Source of the DNA: Polaribacter sp. | GTDB taxonomy: Bacteria > Bacteroidota > Bacteroidia > Flavobacteriales > Flavobacteriaceae | DNA length: 32,847 bases | NCBI GenBank assembly: GCA_029248845.1 | Contig: JAQWIO010000116.1 | Span: forward strand, 1-32,847 | Reading direction: 5' to 3' | Part shown: positions 1 to 8,821 of the stretch, piece by piece | Position numbering within the stretch: the stretch's first letter is position 1 | Layout of the letters: each line of letters begins with the position of its first letter | Translations under genes and position numbers: made by a program | Notes under the pieces: generated by a model | The model's database searches: none | Seen by the model: the letters and a program-made list of their open reading frames with translations, nothing else | What the model was told of the DNA's origin: nothing

Positions 1-1
1 T

Positions 2-256
2 ACAGAAAACCCTTCACTTATTCATTTTTTCAATGAAGCTCAATCTAATTTTGCAGGAAAATCATTTGGTGCTGATTTAACTATAGTTGTATTCACTTTT
101 TTTGTATTTATGATTCCGGAATCTTTGAAACTAAAAATAAAATATTGGTGGATTTTAATTCCTCTGACCTTTTTCATTGCAATTGCTTTTACTTTTCCGC
201 TATTTCTTTACATGCGAGAAAAAACATTGGAAAATAACAAAAAAAATAAAATCTAA
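2..256 (+). CDS. DUF2834-type small membrane protein, 3' end
   Basis: The frame is open from the left edge and ends with TAA at 254-256, giving 84 codons; the start lies outside the window. The visible part has a short N-terminal segment (ENPSLIHFFNEAQSN) and two hydrophobic stretches, LTIVVFTFFVFMI and WWILIPLTFFIAIAFTFPLFLYM, followed by a Lys/Asn-rich tail. This pattern, with an F-G-x-D-L motif just before the first helix, resembles the uncharacterised DUF2834 family of small integral membrane proteins. The family assignment is from memory of its pattern and no function is known. A hairpin with a T-run follows the stop codon, so this is probably the last gene of its transcript. Confidence 0.6.
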   Translation, partial: TENPSLIHFFNEAQSNFAGKSFGADLTIVVFTFFVFMIPESLKLKIKYWWILIPLTFFIAIAFTFPLFLYMREKTLENNKKNKI

Positions 257-283
257 TATTAAGTTACATTTATAACAGATTTT

Positions 284-311
284 AATCAATAATTATTGAA
301 TTGATTTTTTT
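284..311 (+). terminator. Candidate intrinsic terminator
   Basis: AATCAAT (284-290) can pair with ATTGATT (300-306) and is followed by a T-run up to 311. It lies between the convergent DUF2834-type gene and the esterase gene. The stem contains few G-C pairs, so its strength is uncertain. Confidence 0.5.
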
Positions 312-326
312 ATGAAGCGTTTCTAT

Positions 327-1463
327 TCATTCAGTAAGATTTTTAGCTTTTCCCTGACGTAATTGTAATATCCAATCATTGAGTTTTGTATTATTTACCG
401 TTTGATTAAAATTTTCATCACTCAAAAAAGTATGGTTATCACCATTTGCATAAAAAACTTTCCAATTATCTAGATCATCTAGAATATTATTTTTTAAATC
501 AATAAGTCCAATTTTAAAAACCTCTCCACTAATTAAGTTAGTGGGTGGATACGTACAATTATTTTGACCAAAACTATAAAACATACGAATAATTTCATCT
601 CCGTAATAACTTAAAAGACCAAAGTTAACATTTGGTAATTTTAGAGATAAATACTCATATAATTTTTGAAGATCATGCTCATAATTTTTTTGAACTGTCT
701 CATCTAAATCTGAAGGTAAGGCTACATTTATATTCCATAATGAATCCGAATTCCATATATCAGCCAAGCAAGGGGAGAGAATTGTTTCGTCCATAAAAAC
801 AGGTGCTGCATCTACCAATACAGTGGTAGGTATGTTCTTTGCTAATATGTCTGTCAATTGAAATGTATTGGACATTACCCCATATCCACCACCACTTGAT
901 CCCATAAGAACAATTTCACTAATCGTTCCATTGGCATCAAAATAATCCTTTAAGTCTTTGAGTATAATGGTAAAGTTATTGAAGCCGACCATACTTTGGT
1001 TTTTGGGCCCATTATTTGGCACATTTGCAGTTGAATTGGTACCTGAATGAACATCTCCTGTGGCATAAGGGACAAATACAAGATTCCAGTCCTTGAATTG
1101 ATTTTGATCAGAATTTCGATTGATTAAAAGAGATTTATCTGAAGCTACTCTATTTAAAAAATCTTCCTCAGAGTATCTATCTAGGTTTTGAATACATGTA
1201 AGTTGATTAAAACATGCACCACCACCATCTAGAAATATCAGTAGTTTTTTAGAGTTAGGGTTTAAAATGACGCCATAACCCATAGATTCTCCATTACGAG
1301 ACTTCATTTGACTTCTACTGACCCAAGTGGTTTCATTTGGGGTGTTGTTTGCGATTTTTAAAAGAGTAAGTTCTTCATTTAAAACTACTTCTGTAATAGG
1401 TTTGTCTTTGTTACATGAAATAAAAATAAAGAGACTGAATAAAAAAAGAAATAAATTTTTCAT
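327..1463 (-). CDS. Pectinacetylesterase/Notum-family lipoprotein
   Basis: This 378-residue protein is probably an exported serine carboxyl-esterase of the pectinacetylesterase/Notum family (carbohydrate esterase family 13 in plants). The N-terminus is a lipoprotein signal with Cys17 in the sequence FISC, so it should be anchored in the periplasm or outer membrane. Family landmarks are an oxyanion-hole motif GGGAC at 80-84, the nucleophile elbow GSSGGGYG at 188-195 with Ser190 as expected nucleophile, Asp289 (YYGDE) as a likely acid, and His344 in NGDNHTF as the base. The start is ATG at 1463-1461. It lies 73 bases beyond the BtuF-like gene on the same strand; a hairpin between them suggests separate expression. 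The substrate is unknown: acetylated polysaccharide is a guess, and other esters are possible. Confidence 0.75.
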   Translation of the reverse strand: MKNLFLFLFSLFIFISCNKDKPITEVVLNEELTLLKIANNTPNETTWVSRSQMKSRNGESMGYGVILNPNSKKLLIFLDGGGACFNQLTCIQNLDRYSEEDFLNRVASDKSLLINRNSDQNQFKDWNLVFVPYATGDVHSGTNSTANVPNNGPKNQSMVGFNNFTIILKDLKDYFDANGTISEIVLMGSSGGGYGVMSNTFQLTDILAKNIPTTVLVDAAPVFMDETILSPCLADIWNSDSLWNINVALPSDLDETVQKNYEHDLQKLYEYLSLKLPNVNFGLLSYYGDEIIRMFYSFGQNNCTYPPTNLISGEVFKIGLIDLKNNILDDLDNWKVFYANGDNHTFLSDENFNQTVNNTKLNDWILQLRQGKAKNLTE

Positions 1464-1503
1464 AATGTAGGGGTTTAAAATTCATTGAAATTTATAAAAA
1501 TTA

Positions 1504-1524
1504 AAATAAAAGATTCTTTTATTT
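1504..1524 (-). terminator. A/T-rich hairpin after the BtuF-like gene
   Basis: A perfect 9-bp inverted repeat, AAATAAAAG (1504-1512) and CTTTTATTT (1516-1524), lies just beyond the stop codon of the BtuF-like gene. On the minus strand it is followed by T-rich sequence. It may end that transcript, but the stem has one G-C pair and the loop only three bases. Confidence 0.35.
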
Positions 1525-1536
1525 AGTAATATAATA

Positions 1537-2673
1537 TTACAACATTTTTGCAAAAAAAGTTAAGGTATAATTTGGAAATAGACTAGGATTGGTAATTTTT
1601 ACAATATCTTTTAAGACTAAATCGGGTCTTGTAGTTGCTAATTCATAATAAATAATCCCTCCTGTTTTTCCTTTTTTAGTTGATGATGTATAAATATGAT
1701 CATTTTGAAATGCTTTAAATCTAGCATAGAGGTTATTGCTTTTCAATAATTGTTCTTTTGATGAAAAATATCCTGGTGCAATCCAAAAATCAGCAGCACC
1801 CCCTTTGTCAAAAACACTTTCAAAACTCAAAGATAAACTTCCCTTCCCTTTGGTGTCTTTCCATAAGTAATTTAAATTAGCATCTTTTAAAAACTGTGCT
1901 TCAAAACTTTCGCCAGCAGGTAAGTTCCAGATGTCATTACTCATAATTGCACCAGACAGGATGCTCCCTTTTTTTATAGATTTTAATGCCTTTTTCTTTA
2001 CGGCTATATAATTTGCTTCTATGACATTAAAAATACTATCTGCTTGTTTTTCTTTGTCAAATAAAACACCAAAAAACTTAATCCATTCAGCTCTTCCTAG
2101 CGGGTTTTCTTCTAACCAATCTCCATTATAGACAACCTTAATTCCAGCTTTTTCTATTGTATTTAAAGTTTTATCTGCAGATGAAACGCCATAACCTACA
2201 ACTAATTCAGGATTTAAATCCAATAAAATTTCTGTATTTATTGAACTTTCGTTTCCAATTTCTGTAATCTTACCTGCCTCTAATAAATTTCTTGTTTTTT
2301 CTGAAGACACATACTTACCAAAAGGAAACCCAATAATAGCCCTTTCTTCATTTAACAACTCTACCATTGGAATATGAGTTGTAGACGTTACTACTATTTT
2401 ATTTACAGGAACTAAAATTTCTTGATTAAAAGAATCATTTAAAGTTTTATCATTATTTTTCTCAATAGTATAAATGAAAATTTCTTTAGAATTTTGAAAA
2501 GCAGATTTAATAATTAATTTTTTTATTCCATTTTCATCAATAATATCAAAACCTTTTGCGTATTTTATTTTGGAAGATTTTGTTTTTAATAATACTGTAT
2601 TTATTTCTTTTTTACAAGAAACAGAAACTATAAGAAATAGTACAGATAAAACTTTTAGAAAAAAAAAATTCAT
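1537..2673 (-). CDS. BtuF-like ABC transporter substrate-binding lipoprotein
   Basis: This is a class III periplasmic binding protein (BtuF/FhuD type, PF01497-like) of 378 residues. I place the start at ATG 2673-2671, because the residues from there form a lipoprotein signal with Cys20 in SVSC; a TTG 11 codons upstream is also in frame. Family-like segments include VVTSTTHIPMVELLNE near the start of the mature domain, LDLNPELVVGYG, and GRAEWIKFFGVLFDKE. It is divergent from a cobalamin riboswitch and a BtuB-type receptor, so capture of cobalamin or another corrinoid for import across the inner membrane is the best inference. No permease or ATPase gene (BtuC, BtuD) is present here, so they must be encoded elsewhere. 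An iron-siderophore or haem ligand cannot be excluded from sequence alone. Confidence 0.75.
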   Translation of the reverse strand: MNFFFLKVLSVLFLIVSVSCKKEINTVLLKTKSSKIKYAKGFDIIDENGIKKLIIKSAFQNSKEIFIYTIEKNNDKTLNDSFNQEILVPVNKIVVTSTTHIPMVELLNEERAIIGFPFGKYVSSEKTRNLLEAGKITEIGNESSINTEILLDLNPELVVGYGVSSADKTLNTIEKAGIKVVYNGDWLEENPLGRAEWIKFFGVLFDKEKQADSIFNVIEANYIAVKKKALKSIKKGSILSGAIMSNDIWNLPAGESFEAQFLKDANLNYLWKDTKGKGSLSLSFESVFDKGGAADFWIAPGYFSSKEQLLKSNNLYARFKAFQNDHIYTSSTKKGKTGGIIYYELATTRPDLVLKDIVKITNPSLFPNYTLTFFAKML

Positions 2674-2704
2674 TTCATTTAATTTAATAACAAGATTACA
2701 AAAC

Positions 2705-2724
2705 AATATTGTAATAACAATATT
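2705..2724. repeat. Inverted repeat in the btuB/btuF intergenic region
   Basis: AATATTG (2705-2711) and CAATATT (2718-2724) form a perfect 7-bp inverted repeat separated by TAATAA. It overlaps the TTG of the proposed promoter in front of the riboswitch and lies just upstream of the divergent BtuF-like gene. It could be an operator. In sequence this AT-rich, chance is also possible. Confidence 0.3.
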
Positions 2725-2737
2725 TAAATTATATTTG
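2709..2737 (+). promoter_or_regulatory. Bacteroidota-type promoter for the riboswitch-btuB transcript
   Basis: TTG at 2709-2711 and TATATTTG at 2730-2737 match the Bacteroidota -33 (TTG) and -7 (TAnnTTTG) elements, with an 18-base spacer. The predicted start of transcription, near 2742, is about 30 bases before the first conserved riboswitch helix. Confidence 0.6.
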
Positions 2738-2774
2738 AGCCGATTTTAGGTTTTGATATAAAAATTCATTTTGT

Positions 2775-2988
2775 ATCAAATTAAAAGGGAATCTGGTGAA
2801 AATCCAGAACTGTTCCCGCAACTGTAAGTTAATGCTGTTTTTTCAGCACCTCATTAGAGGATGTTACTTAAACTCTAGCCACTGTATGTACTAAATACTT
2901 TAGTATAAATGGGAAGGCATAGTAACATAAGAACAAGTCAGGAGACCTGCCAATAATCATGAGTTAAAAACTTTCGGGATAAAAGTTT
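2775..2988 (+). ncRNA. Cobalamin riboswitch
   Basis: All the conserved blocks of an adenosylcobalamin-class riboswitch are present in order: GGTGAAAATCC (2795-2805), CTGTTCCCGCAACTGTAA (2810-2827), GCCACTG (2878-2884), GGGAAGG (2911-2917) and the B12 box AGTCAGGAGACCTGCC (2936-2951). A downstream hairpin, AAACTTT (2968-2974) with AAAGTTT (2982-2988), exposes CGGG (2975-2978) in its loop, complementary to CCCG (2815-2818) in the L5 region. This is the expected L5-L13 kissing interaction. No T-run follows that hairpin, so control of translation of the receptor gene is more likely than termination. The exact 5' boundary is approximate. It should lower btuB expression when cobalamin is plentiful. 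Confidence 0.93.
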
Positions 2989-3052
2989 ATGTACTACTAT
3001 TTTACTGTACACGAAATTTACCTGATTTATTGTAAATCAAATTTATTAATTG

Positions 3053-4990
3053 ATGAAAAAACAAATCTTAATTGCAGGTGTTTTGGCAAGTAGTCTTGTC
3101 AGCACAAATCTTTTTGCACAATCGCAAAATGAACAAGTAGAAAAATTAGACGAAATTGTAGTAACTGCAACGAAGTTTAATTTAAAGAAAGAAAATTCTG
3201 GAAAAGTAATTACAAAAATTACACAGAAACAATTAAAAAATAATGCAGGAAAAACAGTCATTGAAATTTTAAATACTGTTGCAGGTATAGATGTTAGAGG
3301 TGTAAACGCAAATGCTTCAGAACCAAGAAGTATAAATATTCGTGGTGGAAGAAGTAGACAAGTTTTAGTTCTAATTGACGGTGTTCCAGTTACAGATCAA
3401 TCTGCCATAAATCAAGAATTTGATTTACGTCTATTAACCCTAAGTCAAATAGAATCTATAGAGATTTTAAAAGGAGCTTCGTCTACTTTATATGGTTCTG
3501 GTGCTGCCACTGCAGTAATCAATATAGTTTTAAAGACCGCTTCTAATGATAGTGTTTCAGGATCGTTTGAGACAAGTTCAGGTACAAATAATACAGTGAA
3601 TACATCAGGAAGTATATTTTCTGATAAAAATCAAAACTTAAGCTTGAATGGAACCCTAGGGAGTCTTAATTATTTGGGTTCATTTAGTATAACTGGTGTA
3701 GATGGAATGTCGTCTTCAAAAAGTAATTCAACTTCAAATTTTGAAAATGATCGCTATTACTCAAAAAATGGATTGTTGAAATTGGGTTATAAAATGAATG
3801 AAAAACTAAGCATAAATACTTTCCTAAATTATGACGAATTTGAGTATGATTTTGATGCAGGTGCATTTTCTGATAGTGATGTAAATACGGGAAATCAAGA
3901 GCAATTTAGAATAGGAATCAAACCAAAATATAACTACAAAAATGGGGAAGTTTATTTGTTAGCTTCAGTAAATGTTGTCGAGAGAAATTTACAACAGTTT
4001 AATTCATTCTCGAATACTTTAGATGCCTATCAATTTGAAGGTAGAAGCTTAAATATTGACTTTGTTCATCAATATGAATTTTCTTCAAAGTTTCAACTTA
4101 TCACAGGACTAAATTATCAAGAACACTCAAATCATTCTACAACACCGTTTGCAACTATTGATAAAGAAAGAGCGAATTTTAATACAATAGACCCCTATGT
4201 TAGTTTTGTATACGTTTCAAATAGAGGCTTGAGTTTAAATTTTGGTGGACGTTATAACATTCACAATGTATATGGAAATGAGTTTGTTTATGATGGAAAC
4301 ACTGCGTATAACTTTCGCATAAACGATGATAATTCTATAAAAGTTTTAGCTTCATACAGCACTGCTTTTATTGCGCCAAGTTTATATCAATTATATGATG
4401 GTTTTTCTGGGAATATAAATTTAAATCCTGAGTCTAATAAAACAATTGAAGCTGGTTTTGAGTATCGTTTTAAAGATTGGTTTTCTATGGACGCTGTCTA
4501 TTTTAAAAGAACTGAAACCGATGCAATTGTTTATGATAATTCAACTTATAAATATCAAAATGGATCTTCTAATGCAGATGGATTAGAAATAAATTCTAAA
4601 ATTTCTCCTTCAAATATTTTAACTTTGATGACTTCCTATACCTATGTAAATAAAAATAAGTTAGAAGATTTTAATGACTATATTCCTAAACACAAATTGG
4701 TATCAACTTTAGAAGTTGAACCATTTAAAAATTTATTTTTTAGTCTTACATACAGAAATGTAGGAGACCGAACAATTTTTGACAGGTATGGTTCATTCGG
4801 GACTGCTGGTAGTGATGTTGTTTTACCAAAATATCAAGTAATAGATTTTATGACAAATTATAAATTGTTAAAGGATACTGTTACCTTTTTTGCTGCAGTA
4901 ACTAATATTTTAGATGAAGATTATGATGATATTTTAGGGTTTTCTACCCGAGGTAGAAATTATAAAATTGGAGTGAGATTACAATTTTAA
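3053..4990 (+). CDS. btuB: BtuB-type TonB-dependent cobalamin receptor
   Basis: This 645-residue outer-membrane receptor is expected to bring cobalamin into the periplasm using TonB energy. The start is ATG 3053; a TTG immediately before it is also in frame. A signal peptide ends about Ala22 (NLFA/QSQ) and a TonB box DEIVVTA lies at 33-39. The plug domain follows, with SINIRGGRSRQVLVLIDGVPV and IEILKGASSTLYGSGAATAVINI segments, then a long run of alternating beta strands, ending in a terminal Phe (VRLQF) as usual for barrel insertion. Its length is near the 614 residues of E. coli BtuB. The riboswitch directly upstream gives the ligand assignment, and the divergent binding-protein gene supports it. 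It appears to be a single-gene transcript, ending at the hairpin 5015-5041. Confidence 0.9.
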   Translation: MKKQILIAGVLASSLVSTNLFAQSQNEQVEKLDEIVVTATKFNLKKENSGKVITKITQKQLKNNAGKTVIEILNTVAGIDVRGVNANASEPRSINIRGGRSRQVLVLIDGVPVTDQSAINQEFDLRLLTLSQIESIEILKGASSTLYGSGAATAVINIVLKTASNDSVSGSFETSSGTNNTVNTSGSIFSDKNQNLSLNGTLGSLNYLGSFSITGVDGMSSSKSNSTSNFENDRYYSKNGLLKLGYKMNEKLSINTFLNYDEFEYDFDAGAFSDSDVNTGNQEQFRIGIKPKYNYKNGEVYLLASVNVVERNLQQFNSFSNTLDAYQFEGRSLNIDFVHQYEFSSKFQLITGLNYQEHSNHSTTPFATIDKERANFNTIDPYVSFVYVSNRGLSLNFGGRYNIHNVYGNEFVYDGNTAYNFRINDDNSIKVLASYSTAFIAPSLYQLYDGFSGNINLNPESNKTIEAGFEYRFKDWFSMDAVYFKRTETDAIVYDNSTYKYQNGSSNADGLEINSKISPSNILTLMTSYTYVNKNKLEDFNDYIPKHKLVSTLEVEPFKNLFFSLTYRNVGDRTIFDRYGSFGTAGSDVVLPKYQVIDFMTNYKLLKDTVTFFAAVTNILDEDYDDILGFSTRGRNYKIGVRLQF

Positions 4991-5014
4991 CATTCGATAA
5001 ATAAAGTGTAAATG

Positions 5015-5041
5015 AAAAGGCTCTAAATCTTGGAGCCTTTT
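5015..5041. terminator. Bidirectional intrinsic terminator
   Basis: AAAAGGCTC (5015-5023) pairs perfectly with GAGCCTTTT (5033-5041) around a 9-base loop. It sits between the convergent btuB and DUF7935-like genes, and the A-run on one side and the T-run on the other allow it to serve both strands. Confidence 0.85.
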
Positions 5042-5042
5042 C

Positions 5043-5555
5043 TTATAGTATTTTTTTCACCTCTCTTTTAATAATTGCAATAGCAGTTTTTGTTGGTGGT
5101 GATGTTTGAGAATAAGTGATTAAAACATTTTCTCTGAAGTTATTGGCAGTGTCTGAAGTTTCTGCAAGTTGTTTTAGTTTATTTATAATTCCATTTTTAG
5201 TTGCTAAAATAGCAACCCAAGAATCGTCGGAAATGTAGATTTGCTGAACTAAGTTATGTTCAAATTCTTGTTCTACATTCGCTAGTAGTAATTGTAAATA
5301 ATCTTGCGTGTTTTCAGAGAGTGGTTTTATTCTAACTAACATTTTTATAGGATTAATTCGCTCACAAAATAATACCATTCGCTCATATGCTTTCAGCTTT
5401 ACAGGCAGCGAATTTTTTTTACTTTTAGATAAAAGCTCTAGCTTTTTTGAAATATTTTGTTGTTTGACAAATCCATTAAACATATAATAAGATACTAAAC
5501 CTGTAACTACAGCAGGTAGAATATAAGCGAAACTTTCTACAAATGTATTTTCCAT
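5043..5555 (-). CDS. DUF7935-like small membrane protein
   Basis: A 170-residue protein of unknown function. The N-terminus contains one clear membrane segment (about residues 9-27, AYILPAVVTGLVSYYMFNG). A Lys/Ser-rich linker follows (KKLELLSKSKKNS), then a soluble region with the segments LKAYERMVLFCERINP, ANVEQEFEHNLVQQIYISDDSW and TATSD-like helices. I recognise this pattern as a conserved Bacteroidota family (named DUF7935, from memory) that is commonly of this length. The start is ATG 5555-5553. It is a single gene, convergent with btuB and divergent from pcrA. A TAnnTTTG promoter element lies about 20 bases before the start codon. Confidence 0.7.
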   Translation of the reverse strand: MENTFVESFAYILPAVVTGLVSYYMFNGFVKQQNISKKLELLSKSKKNSLPVKLKAYERMVLFCERINPIKMLVRIKPLSENTQDYLQLLLANVEQEFEHNLVQQIYISDDSWVAILATKNGIINKLKQLAETSDTANNFRENVLITYSQTSPPTKTAIAIIKREVKKIL

Positions 5556-5575
5556 TGAATACTATTTTTATAAAA

Positions 5576-5583
5576 CAAATGTA
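5576..5583 (-). promoter_or_regulatory. Candidate -7 element for the DUF7935-like gene
   Basis: On the minus strand this reads TACATTTG, a match to the Bacteroidota -7 consensus TAnnTTTG, 20 bases before the ATG. No clear TTG was found at the -33 distance. Confidence 0.45.
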
Positions 5584-5685
5584 CTTTTTTAACTGTAAAA
5601 ATTGTGAATAAAAAAAATGTATCTCATATTATTAATAGTAAAGAATACTTAAATTCACATTTTAAATACTTCTAAATAAGATCTT

Positions 5686-8007
5686 TTGAATAATTACTTA
5701 AATTCATTAAACGAAGCACAAAAACAAGCTGTTCTACAAAAAGACGGTCCAATGATTATTATTGCGGGTGCAGGTTCTGGTAAGACGCGTGTTTTAACAT
5801 ACAGAATTGCACATCTAATGCAGAAAGGTGTAGATGCATTTAATATTTTATCGCTCACATTTACCAATAAAGCTGCAAGAGAAATGAAGGAAAGAATTGC
5901 AGGAGTTGTTGGTGTTAGTGAAGCTAAAAATCTGTGGATGGGTACTTTTCATTCTGTTTTTGCAAGAATTTTACGATCAGAAGCAGATAAGTTAGGCTTT
6001 CCCTCAAATTTTACTATTTATGATACCCAAGATTCTGTAAGATTGATAAGTTCGATTATCAAAGAAATGAATTTAGATAAAGAACGGTACAAACCAAAAC
6101 AAATTTTAGGCAGAATTTCTTCATTTAAGAACAGCTTAATAACAGTTAGAGCATATTTTAATAATGCTGATTTGCAGGAAGCAGATTTACATGCCAGTAG
6201 ACCAAAAGTTGGAGATATTTATAAAGAATATGTTGAGAGGTGTTTTAAGTCTGGTGCAATGGATTTTGATGATTTATTATTAAGAACCAATGAATTATTA
6301 GCACGTTTTCCAGACTCTTTAGCAAAATATCAAAATCGTTTTAGGTATATTATGGTTGATGAATATCAAGATACAAATCATTCACAATATTTAATAGTAA
6401 AAGCTTTAGCTGATCGTTTTCAGAATATTTGTGTAGTTGGTGATGATTCTCAAAGTATCTATAGTTTTAGAGGAGCAAACATTCAAAATATATTAAATTT
6501 TCAAAAAGATTACCCTGATGTTAACACTTTTAAACTTGAGCAAAATTATCGTTCTACGAAAAATATTGTCAATGCCGCTAACTCCCTAATATCAAAAAAT
6601 AAAACAAAATTAGACAAAGAAGTTTGGACAAGTAACGACTCAGGAGATGCTATCAATGTGATGCGTACAATTTCTGATGGAGAGGAAGGTCGTTTTGTGG
6701 CACAATCTATTTGGGAAAACCAAATGAACCATCAATTAAGTTCAGATAATTTTTGCGTACTTTACAGAACAAATTCACAATCTAGAGCAATTGAAGATGC
6801 TTTGCGTAAAAAAGGAATTGACTATAAAATTTATGGTGGAATTTCTTTTTATCAAAGAAAAGAAATCAAAGATATTTTATCTTATTTACGTGTTCTTATC
6901 AATCCAAATGATGAAGAAGCATTAAAAAGAATTATCAATTACCCTGCAAGAGGTATCGGCGCTACTACAATAGACAAACTAACAATAGCAGCAAATCATT
7001 ATAAAAAATCGATTTTCGACATTATAAAATACATAGACAAAATTGATCTAAAAATAAATTCAGGAACTAAAAACAAACTTCAGAATTTTATGAATATGCT
7101 TTTGCGATTGCAAATAGAGTTGCAAACAAAAAACGCATTTGAAATTGCTGAAGTAGTTGTAAAACAAACACAATTAATTAAAGATTTAGAAAAAGATGGA
7201 ACACCAGAAGCTGTAAGTAAAGTAGAGAATGTTCAGGAGCTTCTTAATGGAATTAAAGATTTTATAACTGATAAAATAGAACAAGGTGAAGATACTTCTT
7301 TAACTTCTTTTTTAGAAGATGTTGCTTTGGCTACAGATTTTGATGCCAAAAAGGATAATGCTAAACCAAGTGTATCTTTAATGACCATTCATCAATCTAA
7401 AGGACTAGAGTATTTGTATGTTTATATTGTTGGTTTAGAAGAAAACTTATTTCCATCAGCAATGAGTATGAATACTAGAAGTGAATTAGAAGAGGAGAGA
7501 AGGTTATTTTATGTAGCATTAACCAGAGCAGAAAAAGTAGCCTATCTATCTTATGCACAAACTAGATATCGATGGGGTAAATTAGTAGATGCTGAACCTA
7601 GTAGATTTTTAGAAGAGATAGATGATCAATATCTACATTATATAACTCCAAAAACCTCAGAGCCCTCAATTAATAATTTTGTCGACAAAAGCATTTTTGA
7701 CGATGCACCCAAAGGAATTCGTTTTCAAAAACCAATTCAACGTAAAAAAATAGAACGCGATTTAATAAAAAAGAAAGAAATTATACTCCCTAAAAATTTA
7801 AAAAAGGTTTCACTTACAACGTCAAAAACAAATTTATTTGATAAAAAAATAGTTATTGGAAATATCGTTGAACATAATAGATTTGGTAGAGGAGAAGTTA
7901 TTTCTTTAGAAGGAAATGGTCCAAATAAAAAAGCAGAAATTAAATTTGGAACCGTTGGAAAAAAGAAATTATTATTACAATTTGCAAAATTAAAAGTGAT
8001 TGGTTAA
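5686..8007 (+). CDS. pcrA: ATP-dependent DNA helicase PcrA/UvrD
   Basis: A 773-residue superfamily 1A 3'-5' helicase for nucleotide excision repair, replication restart and removal of stalled RNA polymerase. Motifs are in order: Q-motif region LNEAQKQAV (8-16), Walker A AGAGSGKT (27-34), motif Ia SLTFTNKAA, Walker B DEYQD (225-229), motif III VGDDSQSIYSFRGA (251-264), motif IV QNYRS (286-290), motif V MTIHQSKGLEY, and motif VI ERRLFYVALTRA. The C-terminal 55 residues (VEHNRFGRGEV...) resemble the Tudor-like domain with which PcrA binds RNA polymerase. The start codon is TTG at 5686: a stop codon lies three codons upstream, and the first ATG in frame would remove part of the conserved N-terminus. 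It stands alone, divergent from the DUF7935-like gene. Confidence 0.95.
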   Translation: MNNYLNSLNEAQKQAVLQKDGPMIIIAGAGSGKTRVLTYRIAHLMQKGVDAFNILSLTFTNKAAREMKERIAGVVGVSEAKNLWMGTFHSVFARILRSEADKLGFPSNFTIYDTQDSVRLISSIIKEMNLDKERYKPKQILGRISSFKNSLITVRAYFNNADLQEADLHASRPKVGDIYKEYVERCFKSGAMDFDDLLLRTNELLARFPDSLAKYQNRFRYIMVDEYQDTNHSQYLIVKALADRFQNICVVGDDSQSIYSFRGANIQNILNFQKDYPDVNTFKLEQNYRSTKNIVNAANSLISKNKTKLDKEVWTSNDSGDAINVMRTISDGEEGRFVAQSIWENQMNHQLSSDNFCVLYRTNSQSRAIEDALRKKGIDYKIYGGISFYQRKEIKDILSYLRVLINPNDEEALKRIINYPARGIGATTIDKLTIAANHYKKSIFDIIKYIDKIDLKINSGTKNKLQNFMNMLLRLQIELQTKNAFEIAEVVVKQTQLIKDLEKDGTPEAVSKVENVQELLNGIKDFITDKIEQGEDTSLTSFLEDVALATDFDAKKDNAKPSVSLMTIHQSKGLEYLYVYIVGLEENLFPSAMSMNTRSELEEERRLFYVALTRAEKVAYLSYAQTRYRWGKLVDAEPSRFLEEIDDQYLHYITPKTSEPSINNFVDKSIFDDAPKGIRFQKPIQRKKIERDLIKKKEIILPKNLKKVSLTTSKTNLFDKKIVIGNIVEHNRFGRGEVISLEGNGPNKKAEIKFGTVGKKKLLLQFAKLKVIG

Positions 8008-8155
8008 AAATCTTCAATAAAACTAAAAATAAATTCCTATTTTGCAGTTTAAATTTTAGTAAGAGTCAAACTCGTCCCGACTAGAGCAAATCTAGACCTT
8101 AATTATAAATTTCTAAATACTATTTGATAGTAAGAGACTTCTCAAAAATAAATAA

Positions 8156-8815
8156 ATGACGTTCGATTTAGAGTACAATTCAGAAAGACCATTAATGATT
8201 ATTCCAGAATATGGAAGACATATTCAAAAATTAGTAGACCATTGTTTAGCTTTAGAAACTAAACAGGAACGAGATAAAATGGCAAAGGCAATAGTAGATG
8301 TGATGGGTAATTTACAACCACATTTACGTGATGTTCCTGATTTTAAACATAAATTATGGGATCAGCTCTACATAATGTCAGATTTTAAATTAGATGCAGA
8401 ATCTCCATATCCTAAACCATCTAAAGAAGAATTACAGGAAAAACCTGAAGCTTTAGCCTACCCAAAATCAGCATCAAGATATCGTTATTATGGAAATAAT
8501 ATACAAACAATGATAAATATTGCTTTAAGTTGGGAAGAAAGTGATAAAAAAGAAGCATTGGTATTTACAATTGCCAATCATATGAAAAAATGCTATTTAA
8601 ACTGGAATAAAGATACAGTTGATGATGCCGTAATTTTTAAGCATTTACATGACTTATCTGACGGTAAGTTAGATCTTCGAAATACTGAAGAAGCACTTTC
8701 TGAAAGTAAAAATTTATTAAGAAAACTTCGTACTCAAGGGAAAAACCACAATAACCCTAAAAATAATTACAAGAAACCACACCACAATAATCAACACAAA
8801 AACAGAAAAAGATAA
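8156..8815 (+). CDS. DUF4290 family protein
   Basis: A 219-residue protein matching, by recollection of its sequence, the Bacteroidota family DUF4290. Characteristic segments are LEYNSERPLMIIPEYGRHIQ at the N-terminus, MAKAIVDVMGNLQPHLRDV, and RYRYYGNNIQTMI in the middle. There is no signal peptide or membrane segment, so it should be cytoplasmic. The last 35 residues are very rich in Asn, His, Lys and Arg and look disordered and positively charged, as in nucleic-acid-binding tails. The gene ends 6 bases before murA, so the two are almost certainly co-transcribed, but the link to peptidoglycan synthesis is only by position. Function unknown. Confidence 0.8.
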   Translation: MTFDLEYNSERPLMIIPEYGRHIQKLVDHCLALETKQERDKMAKAIVDVMGNLQPHLRDVPDFKHKLWDQLYIMSDFKLDAESPYPKPSKEELQEKPEALAYPKSASRYRYYGNNIQTMINIALSWEESDKKEALVFTIANHMKKCYLNWNKDTVDDAVIFKHLHDLSDGKLDLRNTEEALSESKNLLRKLRTQGKNHNNPKNNYKKPHHNNQHKNRKR

Positions 8816-8821
8816 GAGACT

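Noticed and set aside
8086..8100. CTAGA-GCAAA-TCTAG inverted repeat between pcrA and the DUF4290 gene
   Set aside because: Only five base pairs, no T-run and no second copy; not distinguishable from chance.
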